From: Pseudopyrenochaeta lycopersici
Taxonomy: Eukaryota; Ascomycota; Dothideomycetes; Pleosporales; Pseudopyrenochaetaceae
Length of the DNA: 64,000 nt
Direction: 5' to 3'
Assembly (NCBI GenBank): GCA_003313425.1
Contig: NHZP01000051.1
Coordinates: forward strand, 62,001-126,000
How positions within the stretch are numbered: position 1 is the stretch's first letter; every line of letters begins with the position of its first letter. The position numbers and the translations under genes are program-made. Under the pieces are notes generated by a model. It was not told the DNA's origin and did no database searches. It was given only the letters and a program-made list of their open reading frames with translations. Below are positions 43,200-53,134 of the stretch, one piece after another.

Positions 43200-43291
43200 T
43201 CCGGAAAAAATAGTGTCCCGCCACACAGTGTGTCCCGACACGGAGTGAGTGACGTTACCTTGTGCATCTCGCTGGGCAGTAAGGGACGTTA
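43200..43291 (-). repeat. Two stacked right-hand TIR termini
   Basis: A first end, GTGTCCCGCCACACAGTGTG...GTGACGTTA, closes at 43257 and mirrors 9538-9600. A second, CTGGGCAGTAAGGGACGTTA, closes at 43291 and resembles the terminus at 9618. Both end in the TAACGTC signature (inverted). Confidence 0.65.
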
Positions 43292-43773
43292 TAGCTAAAC
43301 TCTACAAGTCCTAACATCTTGCAAATCCGGCAATGTTGCCTAACATGGCACTCATGAGCACGTTGCTGTCTCGGAACAAATAACGCCGAGCTGCCGGCTT
43401 CTGCTGTTGTTGAATTTGCTGAATCCACAATCGTGCCTTTTGGATTGTCGTTAGGTGATTTCAACCCGCCCTGGAGGTCATTACGAGTGACCACGTCACC
43501 AATCGACATTAGACTCGACTGTTTTCCCCGAGCCTCCCTAGGATACATGGATGGTAGAAGACTGTCGTGTGGCTTAGGAGTCCCAATGCTGCCTGTGCGG
43601 CCCTCGCAAATCCAGCAATGATGCCCATCACTGCCATCACTGATATGAGTACGTTGCTGTCTCGGAACAAATAACGCCGAGCTGCCGGCTTCTGCTGTTG
43701 TTAAATTTGCTGGACCCATAATCGTGCCTTTTGGATTGTCATTAGGTGATTTCATCTTGCGGTCTTCTGGCAT
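43255..43773 (-). CDS. Possible small protein with two duplicated modules
   Basis: The ATG at 43773 opens 172 codons. Two modules of about 50 residues (K-S-P-N-D-N-P-K-G-T-I, then T-T-A-E-A-G-S-S-A-L-F-V-P-R-Q-Q-R) end in H-C-W-I-C and H-C-R-I-C. The DNA repeats are 43318-43463 and 43603-43754. The 3' end overlaps the TIR terminus at 43258-43291, so the reading frame may be partly accidental. I do not recognise it. Confidence 0.35.
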   Translation of the reverse strand: MPEDRKMKSPNDNPKGTIMGPANLTTAEAGSSALFVPRQQRTHISDGSDGHHCWICEGRTGSIGTPKPHDSLLPSMYPREARGKQSSLMSIGDVVTRNDLQGGLKSPNDNPKGTIVDSANSTTAEAGSSALFVPRQQRAHECHVRQHCRICKMLGLVEFSYNVPYCPARCTR

Positions 43774-44608
43774 CTTTTCGACACGGCTATTCGAGGATGC
43801 TCATGCAAAGAATGTGTTGATGGTTTCTTATAGTCTAGGTGGGAGCCCATTCCGGCTAGCAAGGACGATATAGGCTCCCCATGCACTAAGATTAGAATTG
43901 CTTGCAGCTCGATCGGGCTCCTCCAAGACCATTTATCCCGATGTTTCCATCCTTCTTGGCCCCAAACCAGAACAACATTACTAGGATGATGGGTACTGTG
44001 GCCAAGTTCGCTTCTTCATTGTACTGTAGTTCGTATGAAGCTAGCGCCCTCACTCGTACAGCTAAAGACAATGCGCGGCGCGTCGACGTCAGGATGTACA
44101 CTGGCAGCTACGGCTAACCTTAGGTACGGACCCATGCGACAAGGCGCAACAACGATCAGCTGGAGGAACACGACAAACAGTGAGAAATCAGTTTTTGGAA
44201 AACCCATCACAAAAGCATCAAAGCACGTCTGCCAGTGGCCGCAACGGTCTTTACAGTCCATCACGCATCCCTCCGCGTCGATTTGGTACCGTAGAGCTAC
44301 TGTTGCGGCCGCGGCATACACAGAGCAACAAATTTGCGAGCAAGCTACACAACATGACACGTTCATCGAACGCAGCAACAGCCATCCAGTCGCGACACAG
44401 CAACACGAGAGCGACGACGGAGCCCAAACTCCTCTTTCACAGTCACATCACACACAATACAGTCACTGATGGGTTTCCTGGTCAGCCCATCGCCAACCGA
44501 CAATGTTTGCGACGTCCCACTTCGACGAGCCCTTGACTGAACGGCATCACCCTTAACGAATCACTTCACAGACACCCGGCACGCTGTTTGTCGTGTTTTT
44601 TCGGCGCG
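43774..44608. other. No supported gene
   Basis: Overlapping short frames occur on both strands, none with family motifs or splice support. Confidence 0.4.
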
Positions 44609-45305
44609 GATTGATTGATTGATTGATTTTGTCCTACTCGGTTTCAGCCGCGTTTTCTCCGCAGCTATGCCCGGTTGGCTGGCTTAGCTAACAGCCGACG
44701 CGGCACAGACGTTAATTCGACCACTATCTACATTTGCCTGGTCGGCTCATCTAGATAATGGTTCTACTAACAGTATGCTGTGCTTCTAGGCTCGTAGAGG
44801 CACGCTGCCTCGTGTTTTGCGGCTGCAATACCTACAGTCTCCCCCCAGCGCTTGGCTTGTCGTCTACGCGTCTGTGATCCCGCCTTGCCCAAGGATCTGC
44901 GTCTGCTCTACAAACTGGATGACTTTGGTGGCTAGCTGTGGCTTGCTCAGGATGGCCCGGTGGTTATATCGTCCAGAGAGGTTGCCGAATACCTGGTTCC
45001 GGAGGTCCTTGTACGTCCTGCAGCGGAGGAGGACATGAGCGACGGTCTGCCGCCTCTCGCCGCACGGGCAGCGGGAGCTGGTGACGCCTGGTACTCTTCG
45101 ACTAAAAAGAAAGTCGTTGAGGCCGATTTTCTCGGTGCGCAGCTGCACCAGCATTGCGCTCTGTCGTTTGCTGAGTCCCTCGTGGAGCTGCAGCACCTTC
45201 TTGGTAGACAGTGGTGTGTGTCGATACGTCGCGCGACCTTTTGTCTCTGCTCGCCACTTGGCTCTCCACGCTCATTCTGTCTGGGAGGCCCTGTCTGCAG
45301 CCTCA
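44609..45305 (-). mobile_element. 3' fragment of the same LINE family, 5'-truncated
   Basis: It starts (on the plus strand) with the inverted tail GATTGATTGATTGATT and continues as a near-identical inverted copy of the 3' end of the LINE at 22932-25700. It includes the last ~110 codons with the C-P-C-G-E-R-R zinc motif. A short internal deletion is apparent near 45287, after which similarity ends. It is non-functional. Confidence 0.92.
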
Positions 45306-45535
45306 TTTCAGTTGAATCCCATAATCACGTGTGGCTGCCTATAGTTGCCTAGTAGGCAACCAGGTCTATTATCTATATAAGAACACCTAAGTTAGATAGC
45401 TAGTCTTTACAATTAAGCCTGCTACCACATTCCAACTGGTTATGAGCCCGGAGCGCTGATACTGCGCAACAACTTCGCCAGAGCAGGCTTCCGTCCTGGC
45501 TACGATAAGACCAGTCCGTGAACAAGATTAGCAAG

Positions 45536-46396
45536 CTACGTTTTGTTCAAGAAAGATTTGCTACACTCACATTGTGCAGTGTACTTCACATTTATTTCCG
45601 GTTCCTGACCAATACACGTTACAGGCATACTGCCGCCGGCTGTCTCAATACGATAGACAGTGTCGATACCGCCTCGCGATAGATTTTTGGGATCTGTCAG
45701 AAAAAGCCACTTTAGCTGCGGACCTACGCCAGCACATGGGTGAGAGGCTATAGGTGCAACCGTCTCATCGGACTTGTGAACTATGGCAATAGGATGTGAT
45801 GCTTGGTCGAATTGGTCGAGGGCGAAGGCTGGTAGATCTTGACTGAAGTAGTGGTGACCGATTGGCTGCTGGAAATTTGGGCATTGCAGAATTTCACCAA
45901 GTCGTTCAAGCCAGGGGCTCGCATCGAGAGCGAACCTAGACACGAAGCTGATGGTCGCTTGTGCAAGGTCGTTGTCTATCAAGCATGTGCCAATATCGTA
46001 AAGTTGAGCTCCATTAGTGTCAGCATACATAAGGACAAGAGAAGCCTTTCCACAGAAACAACATTCGAGCACACAGACCACGTCATCCCTGTGCTGTGGC
46101 ATTTTAGGATTGCTATTTTCACCGCGGGATCGCTTACCAGTTGCGCCGGTCGTGCCAGGAACATCGTTCTCATCTCCGCTTGTGCAGTATAATTCTGTGT
46201 ACCGATGCCGAGCAGTACGTATTTGAGGTCCAAGTCTAGATCGGTTGGTGAAGGCAAGGCGCTTGCCGGCATCAACTTGACCAGCCCAGAAAGGTCATCA
46301 ACGGGAGTGTAGGCTTTGGTCGACAACGCACCCGTAGAGCTCGCAAGCAGAATGAGAGTGGAGGGAAAAAACGAAAAGTCTGAAGTGCTGCTTCAT
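45536..46396 (-). pseudogene. DUF3455-family secreted protein gene with two frameshifts
   Basis: The body reads as a DUF3455 protein: K-Y-V-L-L-G-I-G-T-Q-N-Y-T, then C-T-S-G-D, A-Q-L-Y-D-I-G-T, G-H-H-Y-F-S, W-L-F-L-T-D-P-K-N-L-S-R-G-G-I-D-T-V-Y-R-I-E-T-A-G-G and V-K-Y-T-A. The N-terminus after the ATG at about 46396 resembles a signal peptide (T-L-I-L-L-A-S-S-T-G-A). Two single-base shifts are needed: one at a run of six T near 46365, and one between N-Y-T and C-T-S-G-D near 46181. Both could be assembly errors, but as written no full protein is made. The biochemical role of DUF3455 is unknown to me. Confidence 0.65.
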
Positions 46397-46497
46397 GGTC
46401 AATTTGAGCAGGGTGTAGTGGCCCAGACTTGATGGTGGATGCAGAAGTAGTGTGACAAAGCGAGCATAATGTATATGCTGAAGGTAACGGAAGGAGT

Positions 46498-46610
46498 AAG
46501 ATGTGAGCTTCCGATGGTGGTGTCATGCTGAGCGGTGACAGGCAGAGTGGTGGCATTCTGAGTGGCGGTATGCTGAGTCGTGCCCAGTGGTGCCCCATAT
46601 GTCGCCGTGT
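46498..46610. repeat. Degenerate minisatellite related to TGCTGAGTGGTGGCA
   Basis: Several imperfect units (TCATGCTGAGCGGTG, GCATTCTGAGTGGCG, GTATGCTGAGTCGTG) resemble the clean array at 54269-54416. Confidence 0.6.
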
Positions 46611-46856
46611 TGCAAAGTGGTGCCAGAACCGTAGTCTGACCAGAACCGAGCCATTGAATCATGCACGCTGCACGTGATAAACTTTCAATATCGATTTTCC
46701 GCAAGCTGTGTTCTCTCCAACCACCCTCACTTAGTACAAGCTTTTCTAAATTGGTCTAGTTTCCACTCGTATAGAAAGTTGGTTAGTCCGGAGGTTTTGC
46801 AACCACACCGGATTGGTGGTTGCTGACGAAGGCTTGAACTACCTAACGTGTTCCAC

Positions 46857-47226
46857 AAGCCAGGCGATCATACAAGCGAGGCGATCAGCCCGATTCTCAC
46901 CAAAACCCATACATTGTATCTCTACAACGACCCAACAGGATTTCCTATGGCTTCAAACTTGGTGTTTCTTGTGTGCCTAGAGATCCTTTCTCGAGTTTCA
47001 GCTTAGTAGAACTGATAATTCTTGAGATCTTGTAGTTCGGCTCGAATTTGGGGGCCAAAACTCGATTTCTCAAGAATCGCTAGACTTACTACTCTTATAC
47101 TCTAAATAGAGGTTGTAAAAAAGTATTCATAACACACCATTGAGTCGTTGTAGAGATACCATGTATGGGTTTTGGTGAGAATCGGGCTGATCGCCTCGCT
47201 TGTATGATCGCCTGGCTTGAACACGT
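46857..47226. repeat. Inverted duplication, ~78-bp arms, ~210-bp spacer
   Basis: 46857-46934 (AGCCAGGCGATCATACAAGC...) is repeated in reverse complement at 47147-47226 with only a few mismatches. The inner sequence is unique. The right arm lies within the frame at 47102-47503. Confidence 0.85.
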
Positions 47227-47503
47227 TAAAGGGAAAGCTGTTGCTAAGCGAGAATTTTACCTCTGGTTCCATCGCTCTTTCGATTTGCCTCAGCTGGTTG
47301 TGGTCGCTGATAGAACGCATGGGGCTCGAATCACCCATGGTACTGAATTTGCCGATAAGATAGATTTTCAGCCTCCTGTTTCCATGCATGTCCTGATATT
47401 TTTTGGGGTCGTTCAATCTTTTCTTGAGATCGTGTACATCATCACCAGCAGCGTTAGCACCATGCCTTCTCGTGATAGCTCTTCCATCTCCGCGATATTC
47501 CAA
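47102..47503 (-). CDS. Possible small hypothetical protein, gene model unresolved
   Basis: The minus frame has a charged central part (D-L-K-K-R-L-N-D-P-K-K-Y-Q-D-M-H-G-N-R-R-L) and ends in an aromatic tail. Upstream, another minus frame (A-W-N-I-A-E-M-E-E-L-S-R-E-G-M) overlaps it, suggesting an intron or a shift near 47450. Part of the C-terminus is copied in the inverted duplication. The opposite strand is also open, so support is weak. Not recognised. Confidence 0.3.
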   Translation of the reverse strand: MEYRGDGRAITRRHGANAAGDDVHDLKKRLNDPKKYQDMHGNRRLKIYLIGKFSTMGDSSPMRSISDHNQLRQIERAMEPEVKFSLSNSFPFNVFKPGDHTSEAISPILTKTHTWYLYNDSMVCYEYFFTTSI

Positions 47504-47879
47504 GCCAGATCACGAACGAACCGCAGGTACGTGTTTCTCTCGGTTGGAGTGAGCGTGAGAAAACGCAACACTTTATAAATAGAACTATAAATAAGGAATT
47601 AGCTGGGTGGCTCGATATGGTCTTTCCACTAATTACGGCACTTTGATGTGGCGCTAAAGGGAGCAAGTAACCGCGGATTGCTTCGATCGCTGAAAAGTTG
47701 TGGGAAGAGTGCATCGTCAGAGCTGCGTCTCCGAAACCTACTCCATAAGCAGTCGCTTCCGCTCACGTTAATGCTTCTACCCAGAAGAACTTGATATGGA
47801 TCACCGCAACGGCATAATGGGACGAAAATTGATTCATATGTGAGTAACCTGGTTAATCGAGTACATGCCATTGGGCAAT

Positions 47880-48625
47880 CTACAAGCTTTGGAAAGACAT
47901 GTCAATCGACCTTGAGTCCAAGTTCGCACTCAAAGGTGGCCAAAGCTGACTGGTTGGATCACCCAGCCTATTGTTATGACAATAAGGAGCAGAGGTCGCA
48001 TGTGCAGGAAACATACATGTTGCGGTGTGCATCAAATCGTAGGTGCCCCCAACCAACTGTGGAACCGGAGAGTGCGAGTTTTCCCCCGGCTGAGACTGCT
48101 TGCTTAGTCCTCGAGCGACATCGAGCACTCTCTTGTTGTCGAGCCAGTCGTAGTCCTGCACTTCTTCTTCTTCTTCTCTTTCAAACCGGAAACATCCTGT
48201 CACCGAAGCTTTATTTTTGCTCATATCGTTTTGGTTTTGCCCATCGAGCACAACCTGCGAGGTTGAAGCCGGTACGTCGAAACAAGACTCATTGCACTGT
48301 ACTCATTCAGAAGAGAGATTTCGCAACGGGATATCGCTTACTGCTTCTAGGGTATCTTGGACCTTCTTCTGGTAGGTGCTCATGCTTTGATGAAGATCTT
48401 TCAAGAGCATAACGACGATGTCTCTTTGCTTCTCCAACTCTTTGAGGCGGTCCCTACGGTCCTGCTTATACACGCATGTCGAGTCACTCATTTCACAAGC
48501 AGAGCATCTTTTCTTGTCGCCTGTACACTTGATTTCTATGGCAATATTAGCCCGGCCACCGCAACAATGACGCCAGTGCTGTTGAGGAAGCATGTGACCT
48601 TACTTCGTTTGCGACAATTCATACA
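47880..48625 (-). CDS. Zn2Cys6 (GAL4-type) DNA-binding protein, short
   Basis: Exons 48625-48604, 48535-48342 and 48254-47880 join in one frame (GTAAGG and GTAAGC donors; introns 68 and 87 bp). They give C-M-N-C-R-K-R-K-I-K-C-T-G-D...C-S-A-C...C, the six cysteines of a binuclear zinc cluster. A basic linker and a coiled-coil (L-K-E-L-E-K-Q-R-D-I-V-V-M-L-L-K-D-L) follow, the usual dimer element. The rest (125 aa) is acidic and Ser/Pro-containing, with no fungal-specific transcription factor domain, so the product is only about 200 aa. The first exon with the start codon is not resolved: TAG immediately before the first Cys looks like a splice acceptor. It is a probable nuclear transcription regulator with unknown targets. 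Confidence 0.65.
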
Positions 48626-49325
48626 CTAGTCGAAACTATCAATATCGTAAGCGTATGTGCTCGGAATGATCAGAACCTACAGCTTTGCTCGTTCGAGAAC
48701 TCCCAGAAACGTTCTGCATAAACGGCGGTTTTTCTTGCCTCGGAATTAAAATGCGTCCGCGAAAGACATCAGGGTGCGAAAGGTCTTCCTGGGTGGTCGT
48801 ATCGTCCATACTCGTTGTCCTTTATTGCTAGATGCAAAGCCTATAGAATTTATGAAGAATTTCGAAGATACAAATTTCTGTGATTAGCAGTGTACGCATT
48901 TAGAGTATTGGCGGGTAGTGACCTATATAACTAGCACGGAACCGATTGCATTCGAACCAATAAGTAGCGATACCGCTTAGTTTTCAACCCCACTAAGCAC
49001 TCGTACCATTTGGCATTCGCACCACATCGAGACCAAACACTGGGCATTCCACCACTTGGCAAGCCACAATCAACACGGGAGGTCTGGCAGATCTCTATCC
49101 GAACAAGCATTTCATTCAGTAACGCTGCCGCCGGCAATCAAATTCATGTACGAGCGCCCTTTGCCCTTCCTCCAGAGTTCCAATCACCTTCCAAATCGAG
49201 TGGCGTGATTACTATCCCAGTAGTGACACCAGAGAGGTGTGCAGAAGCTACAGCAACCGGACCCAGACTACGTCCGGTGCCTCTGACTTGCATCAGCTAT
49301 GGTCGTAATAGCAGCCCGTACGTGC

Positions 49326-49700
49326 TTACGATCTATCTGCAGCAAGGACTTGCAGACAGTGAACCATGTCCTCTTTCACAGGAACTTTCTCTGGGGGACT
49401 TAGAGGGGAAGAGGCCAATGGAGCTGCCTCACGGATATCCGATTGCGCATGCCTCTGTTTTGGAGGCAATGTGATGACTGGGTGGTAGAGCACAGGCGCA
49501 ACCAAAGAATGGAGACACAGCGATTGCTGACCGTCGACCATGACCAAAGGTAAATCTTTGTAGAAGGGGAATGTTCGTTGGGATGGATTAACAACTAAGG
49601 GAAATGCTCGTTGGGATGAATTAACAACTAAGCGTAAAGAAGATCGTATAGTTTCTTTCTTCACGCGAGTCACCTTTTGAGCCGAATGTGAGAAGGACAT
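49326..49700 (-). CDS. Possible small hypothetical protein
   Basis: The 124-codon minus frame has a TATAAA box ~15-20 bp before its ATG (49700) and a tandem 11-residue duplication (L-V-V-N-S-S-Q-R-A-F-P and L-V-V-N-P-S-Q-R-T-F-P). The opposite strand is also open over the same stretch. No family recognised. Confidence 0.3.
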   Translation of the reverse strand: MSFSHSAQKVTRVKKETIRSSLRLVVNSSQRAFPLVVNPSQRTFPFYKDLPLVMVDGQQSLCLHSLVAPVLYHPVITLPPKQRHAQSDIREAAPLASSPLSPPEKVPVKEDMVHCLQVLAADRS

Positions 49701-50452
49701 GGCGAGAGATCCAATTTATAAACATTGACACGGGACAAATGACTTCATTTGATACTTACCACTTGGCACAAGGAAAGCCCCACCAATCAGAATGATACAA
49801 GATCTGCTCATATAGAGGCGTTAATGAGGCCAGTTGATTGGCACGATGCTGTGGAGACGCTCGAAACGACTTCAGGCGTATGCGCCAGACGGCCCATATT
49901 CGCAAATGAGGCAGTTTCAAAGTCTACAAGCTCGTACCACAATAGTTCCCAAGATTTTCCGCTTCACAAAGCTGATCAATCTTTGAAATGCTTACAAACT
50001 TCTACGGCATTACGACTACGAAATGGTATGACCTAAAATTAGCAGATGAGCTGGTTGGAGCGAGCCCCTCTTACCAAAAAGAACGAAAGTATATCAACCC
50101 CAGGGCAGATATCCTATAATAGTACAGCGAACAAGTGCGATGGAGATTTATGACTCTCTCAATGTGCGAGAGAAGAGCTTGATTGTTAGCGCCAGAGCCA
50201 AGTGACAAGCTGATATTACTTTACATCATGCTACAAAAGCTGCTCATATCGCCTTGCTTCGTGGCTCGATCCTTCAAGGGAGGGGGAGGCGTTCGTCCTA
50301 AGGGCATGATACAGGCCGATTCAGCACTAGACTTATTTATAGAGCAGCTCTTTATAGCCTTTTGCAAAGCCCTTTCTGGCAACGGAGCGCTTGCAAATAT
50401 AATTGCACATTCATTTGACTTTCGATCCTCAAGCATATCGATTTCAGTCGCT
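49701..50452. other. No clear gene; possible upstream exons of the cyclin gene
   Basis: The cyclin frame is open upstream to 50183, but that stretch is not cyclin-like. A TTTCAG acceptor just before 50448 suggests that an unplaced 5' exon lies here. Confidence 0.35.
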
Positions 50453-51109
50453 ATGGGGAACTATGCTCATCAAAGATACATGCAGGTATGTGTAAACTAT
50501 AGTGCCATGGATCGAGCTCACGCAGGTCAGAGAAAGCTGATGCCTTCTCCCTCTATGGACCGTACATGGCGGGTGCTCATGGTGGGCCAATTCATGAAGT
50601 ACAAGACCTATTTGAGCTCGCAAACTGTCTTTCTCATGGTTCACATTCTGGACCGTTTACTCGGCACGGGGAAATTGCCGCAGAAGAATCTAGAACTGAT
50701 AGCTGCTGCGATATGCAAGATCGCGATCGCTTATGAAGAGGACAACCGTTACATCTGTATCAAGGACATCTGGGGAGGTGACAGGAACGCCTTCAAGACA
50801 ATGGAAATCCGTATATTGACAGCCCTGGATCATGAGCTGGGTTGGCCAAGTCCTCTCTTCTTCCTCGACGAGCTTGACGAATTGATGGACCTGCCTCGTG
50901 CCAACCAACCATATAGTCCCAAAGAAATCGCCACATACATCTTAGAAGTATCCCTTTTCAATGAGGAGCTAGTTCAACAGCTTCCCAGTAACATAGCTGC
51001 GGCAGCCTACAGCTTAGCATTGTCGATCATTGGGCTGAAGGACTGGGTTTGTAACCATCAGGCCCAAAATAGCGAGACTTGGACTGACCGACGCAGGGTG
51101 AAACGATAG
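50453..51109 (+). CDS. Divergent A/B-type cyclin-like protein
   Basis: Removing a 45-bp GTATGT...CAG intron (50486-50530) joins M-G-N-Y-A-H-Q-R-Y-M-Q to R-K-L-M-P-S-P-S-M-D-R, the usual lead-in of mitotic cyclins (203 aa from the ATG at 50453). The cyclin box follows: W-R-V-L-M-V-G-Q-F-M, then T-V-F-L-M-V-H-I-L-D-R-L-L, L-I-A-A-A-I-C-K-I-A-I-A-Y-E-E, and M-E-I-R-I-L-T-A-L-D-H-E-L-G-W-P-S-P-L-F-F-L. The core M-R-x-x-L-V-D-W motif is altered to W-R-V-L-M-V-G-Q-F. The protein is shorter than normal B-type cyclins and stops within the second fold. It could be a diverged paralogue or a truncated copy; any binding to a Cdk is inferred only. Confidence 0.6.
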   Translation: MGNYAHQRYMQVCVNYSAMDRAHAGQRKLMPSPSMDRTWRVLMVGQFMKYKTYLSSQTVFLMVHILDRLLGTGKLPQKNLELIAAAICKIAIAYEEDNRYICIKDIWGGDRNAFKTMEIRILTALDHELGWPSPLFFLDELDELMDLPRANQPYSPKEIATYILEVSLFNEELVQQLPSNIAAAAYSLALSIIGLKDWVCNHQAQNSETWTDRRRVKR

Positions 51110-51414
51110 AACGAGCTTCCGCAATTTCCTTTCATAAGATTTACCCACTCATCCATTCCATGCACATGTTCCATGGGGAAGGGCACAAGTATCTTGAACC
51201 AGTCGATCAAAGCACAATGGAAATTGCAGAGCTTGTAACTGCAGGTTTCAAGCAAGGACTAGCACCGAATGTAGCGCGGCTATGATTCACCATTTTCCCA
51301 ATTGATGGAGCGGTGCTCATATAACCTTAGTTAGTGTTCAGACTGCCGCAATTGCGGTTGATGGTAGTTAAGACGAGATTATTCAGAACCTCATTTGATG
51401 ATTTTCCTCCAACT
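51110..51414. other. Intergenic, nothing seen
   Basis: No frame, repeat or motif supported. Confidence 0.4.
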
Positions 51415-51685
51415 CAGTGCCCACTGTTGCTAAGATGATTCAAATAATGCAACGCTACGCGTCTACAGAGCTGCAAAGCTATACAGTGCCCTTCGCACCG
51501 ACCTCCGAGACCGCCTCGCTGGTGGCCTCCCTCAAGCTACAGCCAACGCAAAGAAACGAAAGCTACTCCCTACAGAGGAGCAGTCCCTTGTTCAGTGGAT
51601 CCTAGACCTTGGTGGACGAGGTGTTCCAGCTTACAGCATCGACGTACGACGAGTGGCGGACATTTTGTTCACTGCTCGCTAAGAT
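51415..51685 (+). pseudogene. pogo-like transposase N-terminal fragment
   Basis: One forward frame reads A-A-K-L-Y...L-R-D-R-L-A-G, then K-K-R-K-L-L-P-T-E-E-Q-S-L-V-Q-W-I-L-D-L-G-G-R-G-V-P. This is the end of the first helix-turn-helix and the start of the CENP-B-type second DNA-binding domain of pogo/Tc5-like transposases. It stops at about 51680 with no DDE domain downstream. It is a broken remnant. Confidence 0.55.
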
Positions 51686-52281
51686 CTGTCTCTGTAAGAG
51701 GCCAAAGCCTAGTTGTAATGTTCCTCGGTGGAATCTTCGGAGTCCTAGAAACTTCTAGAAGTTTCTCGATCATAGAGTTACGTAAATGCTGCCTTACTCC
51801 TGAGATAGCTTTCTTCATTGAATACAATCCTGTTACCAGGCATCGGCAACCTTTGCGCAGCCCCTTACAGTCTCCTCAACTTGTGAGCAAGAACTGAGAG
51901 GGTTTATGGAGTAACTAGGTCGAGCAATTACTATACAGCCTAGAAACCTTTGGCTGGGCAATCGCACCGTTCATTATCCTGTCACCATCAACATGCAGCA
52001 GCTGTCAAGACAAGGCCACTGTTATATTCTATCGTTGCGGAGTGATCGTACAGAAAGGCACCTTGGGAGCTGTCGGATGACTGGTGTCAAGGCATAGACG
52101 TCAGCTATGAACTTAGAAACCACAATATTGTAAGGCTAGGCTTATGTGATAAGTTATGTCGAAAAACGATTGACATTGAAGTTTTGTGGTTTGAAAAACG
52201 GTCTACCGCCCTGCATCCAAAAAGTTCAGATAACACAAGCATAAAAAAACCAATACAAAAGCATTTCTCGCAATCAGGTCT
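51686..52281. other. No supported gene
   Basis: Contains CTAGAAACTTCTAGAAGTTTCT near 51745-51770, a perfect-looking short palindrome (heat-shock-element-like GAA/TTC pattern), without an obvious target gene. Confidence 0.35.
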
Positions 52282-52662
52282 CTATACTTGGCACTGGAAT
52301 TGGAAGTCGTTCAGTGCAACTGGCTCTAAGAGCGCTACGTTTGGATTTCCATCCAAGTCCACGAGAGGTGTGGTGCTGTTGAGAGGTATAACGACTTCAT
52401 GGTTGTTGAATGAACAGAAGGCGTTGTCCACGAACCGAACGAGCTGGGCGCTAGTGGCAAGTATCTGGCCGCCTTCGTCGATGGGGGTATTCTTGAAGAG
52501 GTCTGGGAGGCGCTTGAAATCCCCATTTGCTGGAACAGTTGCTACAGCTGTCTTTCCAGAAATTTCGTTTTTAACAGCAACGGTGATATGGGGGAAGCGG
52601 TGGGGAGCAGCGAGAGCTGTGGGGCCCAGCAAGGCAATGGCAAAGGCGAGGGTGGATCTCAT
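52282..52662 (-). CDS. Small secreted protein
   Basis: 126 aa from the ATG at 52662. The N-terminus M-R-S-T-L-A-F-A-I-A-L-L-G-P-T-A-L-A-A is a clear signal peptide with likely cleavage after A-L-A. The mature part (~108 aa) has H-I-T-V-A-V-K-N-E-I-S-G-K and L-V-D-L-D-G-N-P and two cysteines (F-C-S-F and Q-C-Q-V), which could form one disulphide. No family recognised with certainty. Size and signal peptide fit a secreted virulence-type or cell-surface protein, but that is inference. A TATTTAAG box lies about 50 bp upstream of the start. Confidence 0.75.
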   Translation of the reverse strand: MRSTLAFAIALLGPTALAAPHRFPHITVAVKNEISGKTAVATVPANGDFKRLPDLFKNTPIDEGGQILATSAQLVRFVDNAFCSFNNHEVVIPLNSTTPLVDLDGNPNVALLEPVALNDFQFQCQV

Positions 52663-53134
52663 ATTGTTTCGAGTTCTGTAGTGTTGTGGAACGAAATCGT
52701 TGGTGGAACTTGAGCTTAAATATTCTTGAGCTGGAGTTTGAGTCTAAGTTTAGGCATGCATGGTGATCGGGGATCCAAGTTCAGAGAATATGCTTATTTA
52801 TAGCTTACCCAAGAACAGCCTCATTGGGTATAAAAATATCGTAAGTTCGGTGAAATTTCTAGAGCGACTTGATCCGCTCTTAACATTAACGTGAAACGAG
52901 AGCCCATGCTCGGAGCATAATGTGGAGCGCTCTTTAGTTGATGACAGTAGCGGCAATCCAATGTATGCGGTATCGCAGGCGGAAGTGGCTCGTCGGGACT
53001 CAGCCGCCCGCACACCCGTCAGCTCCGGTGGCTGGGCTCACTGCTTGGGTATTGAAAAATGAAGGAACGAGCCTGATTCAGTCCATCCCATACACGTTTG
53101 CATCCTCCAACATTCATACCACACCATTCACGCC

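Noticed and set aside
47165..47578. 137-codon plus-strand frame
   Set aside because: Overlaps a minus-strand frame with somewhat better composition and includes the inverted duplication; neither is strong, and only the minus one is listed with low confidence.
47840..48412. 190-codon plus-strand frame
   Set aside because: Antisense to the Zn2Cys6 gene, which has a complete zinc cluster and consistent splice sites on the minus strand.
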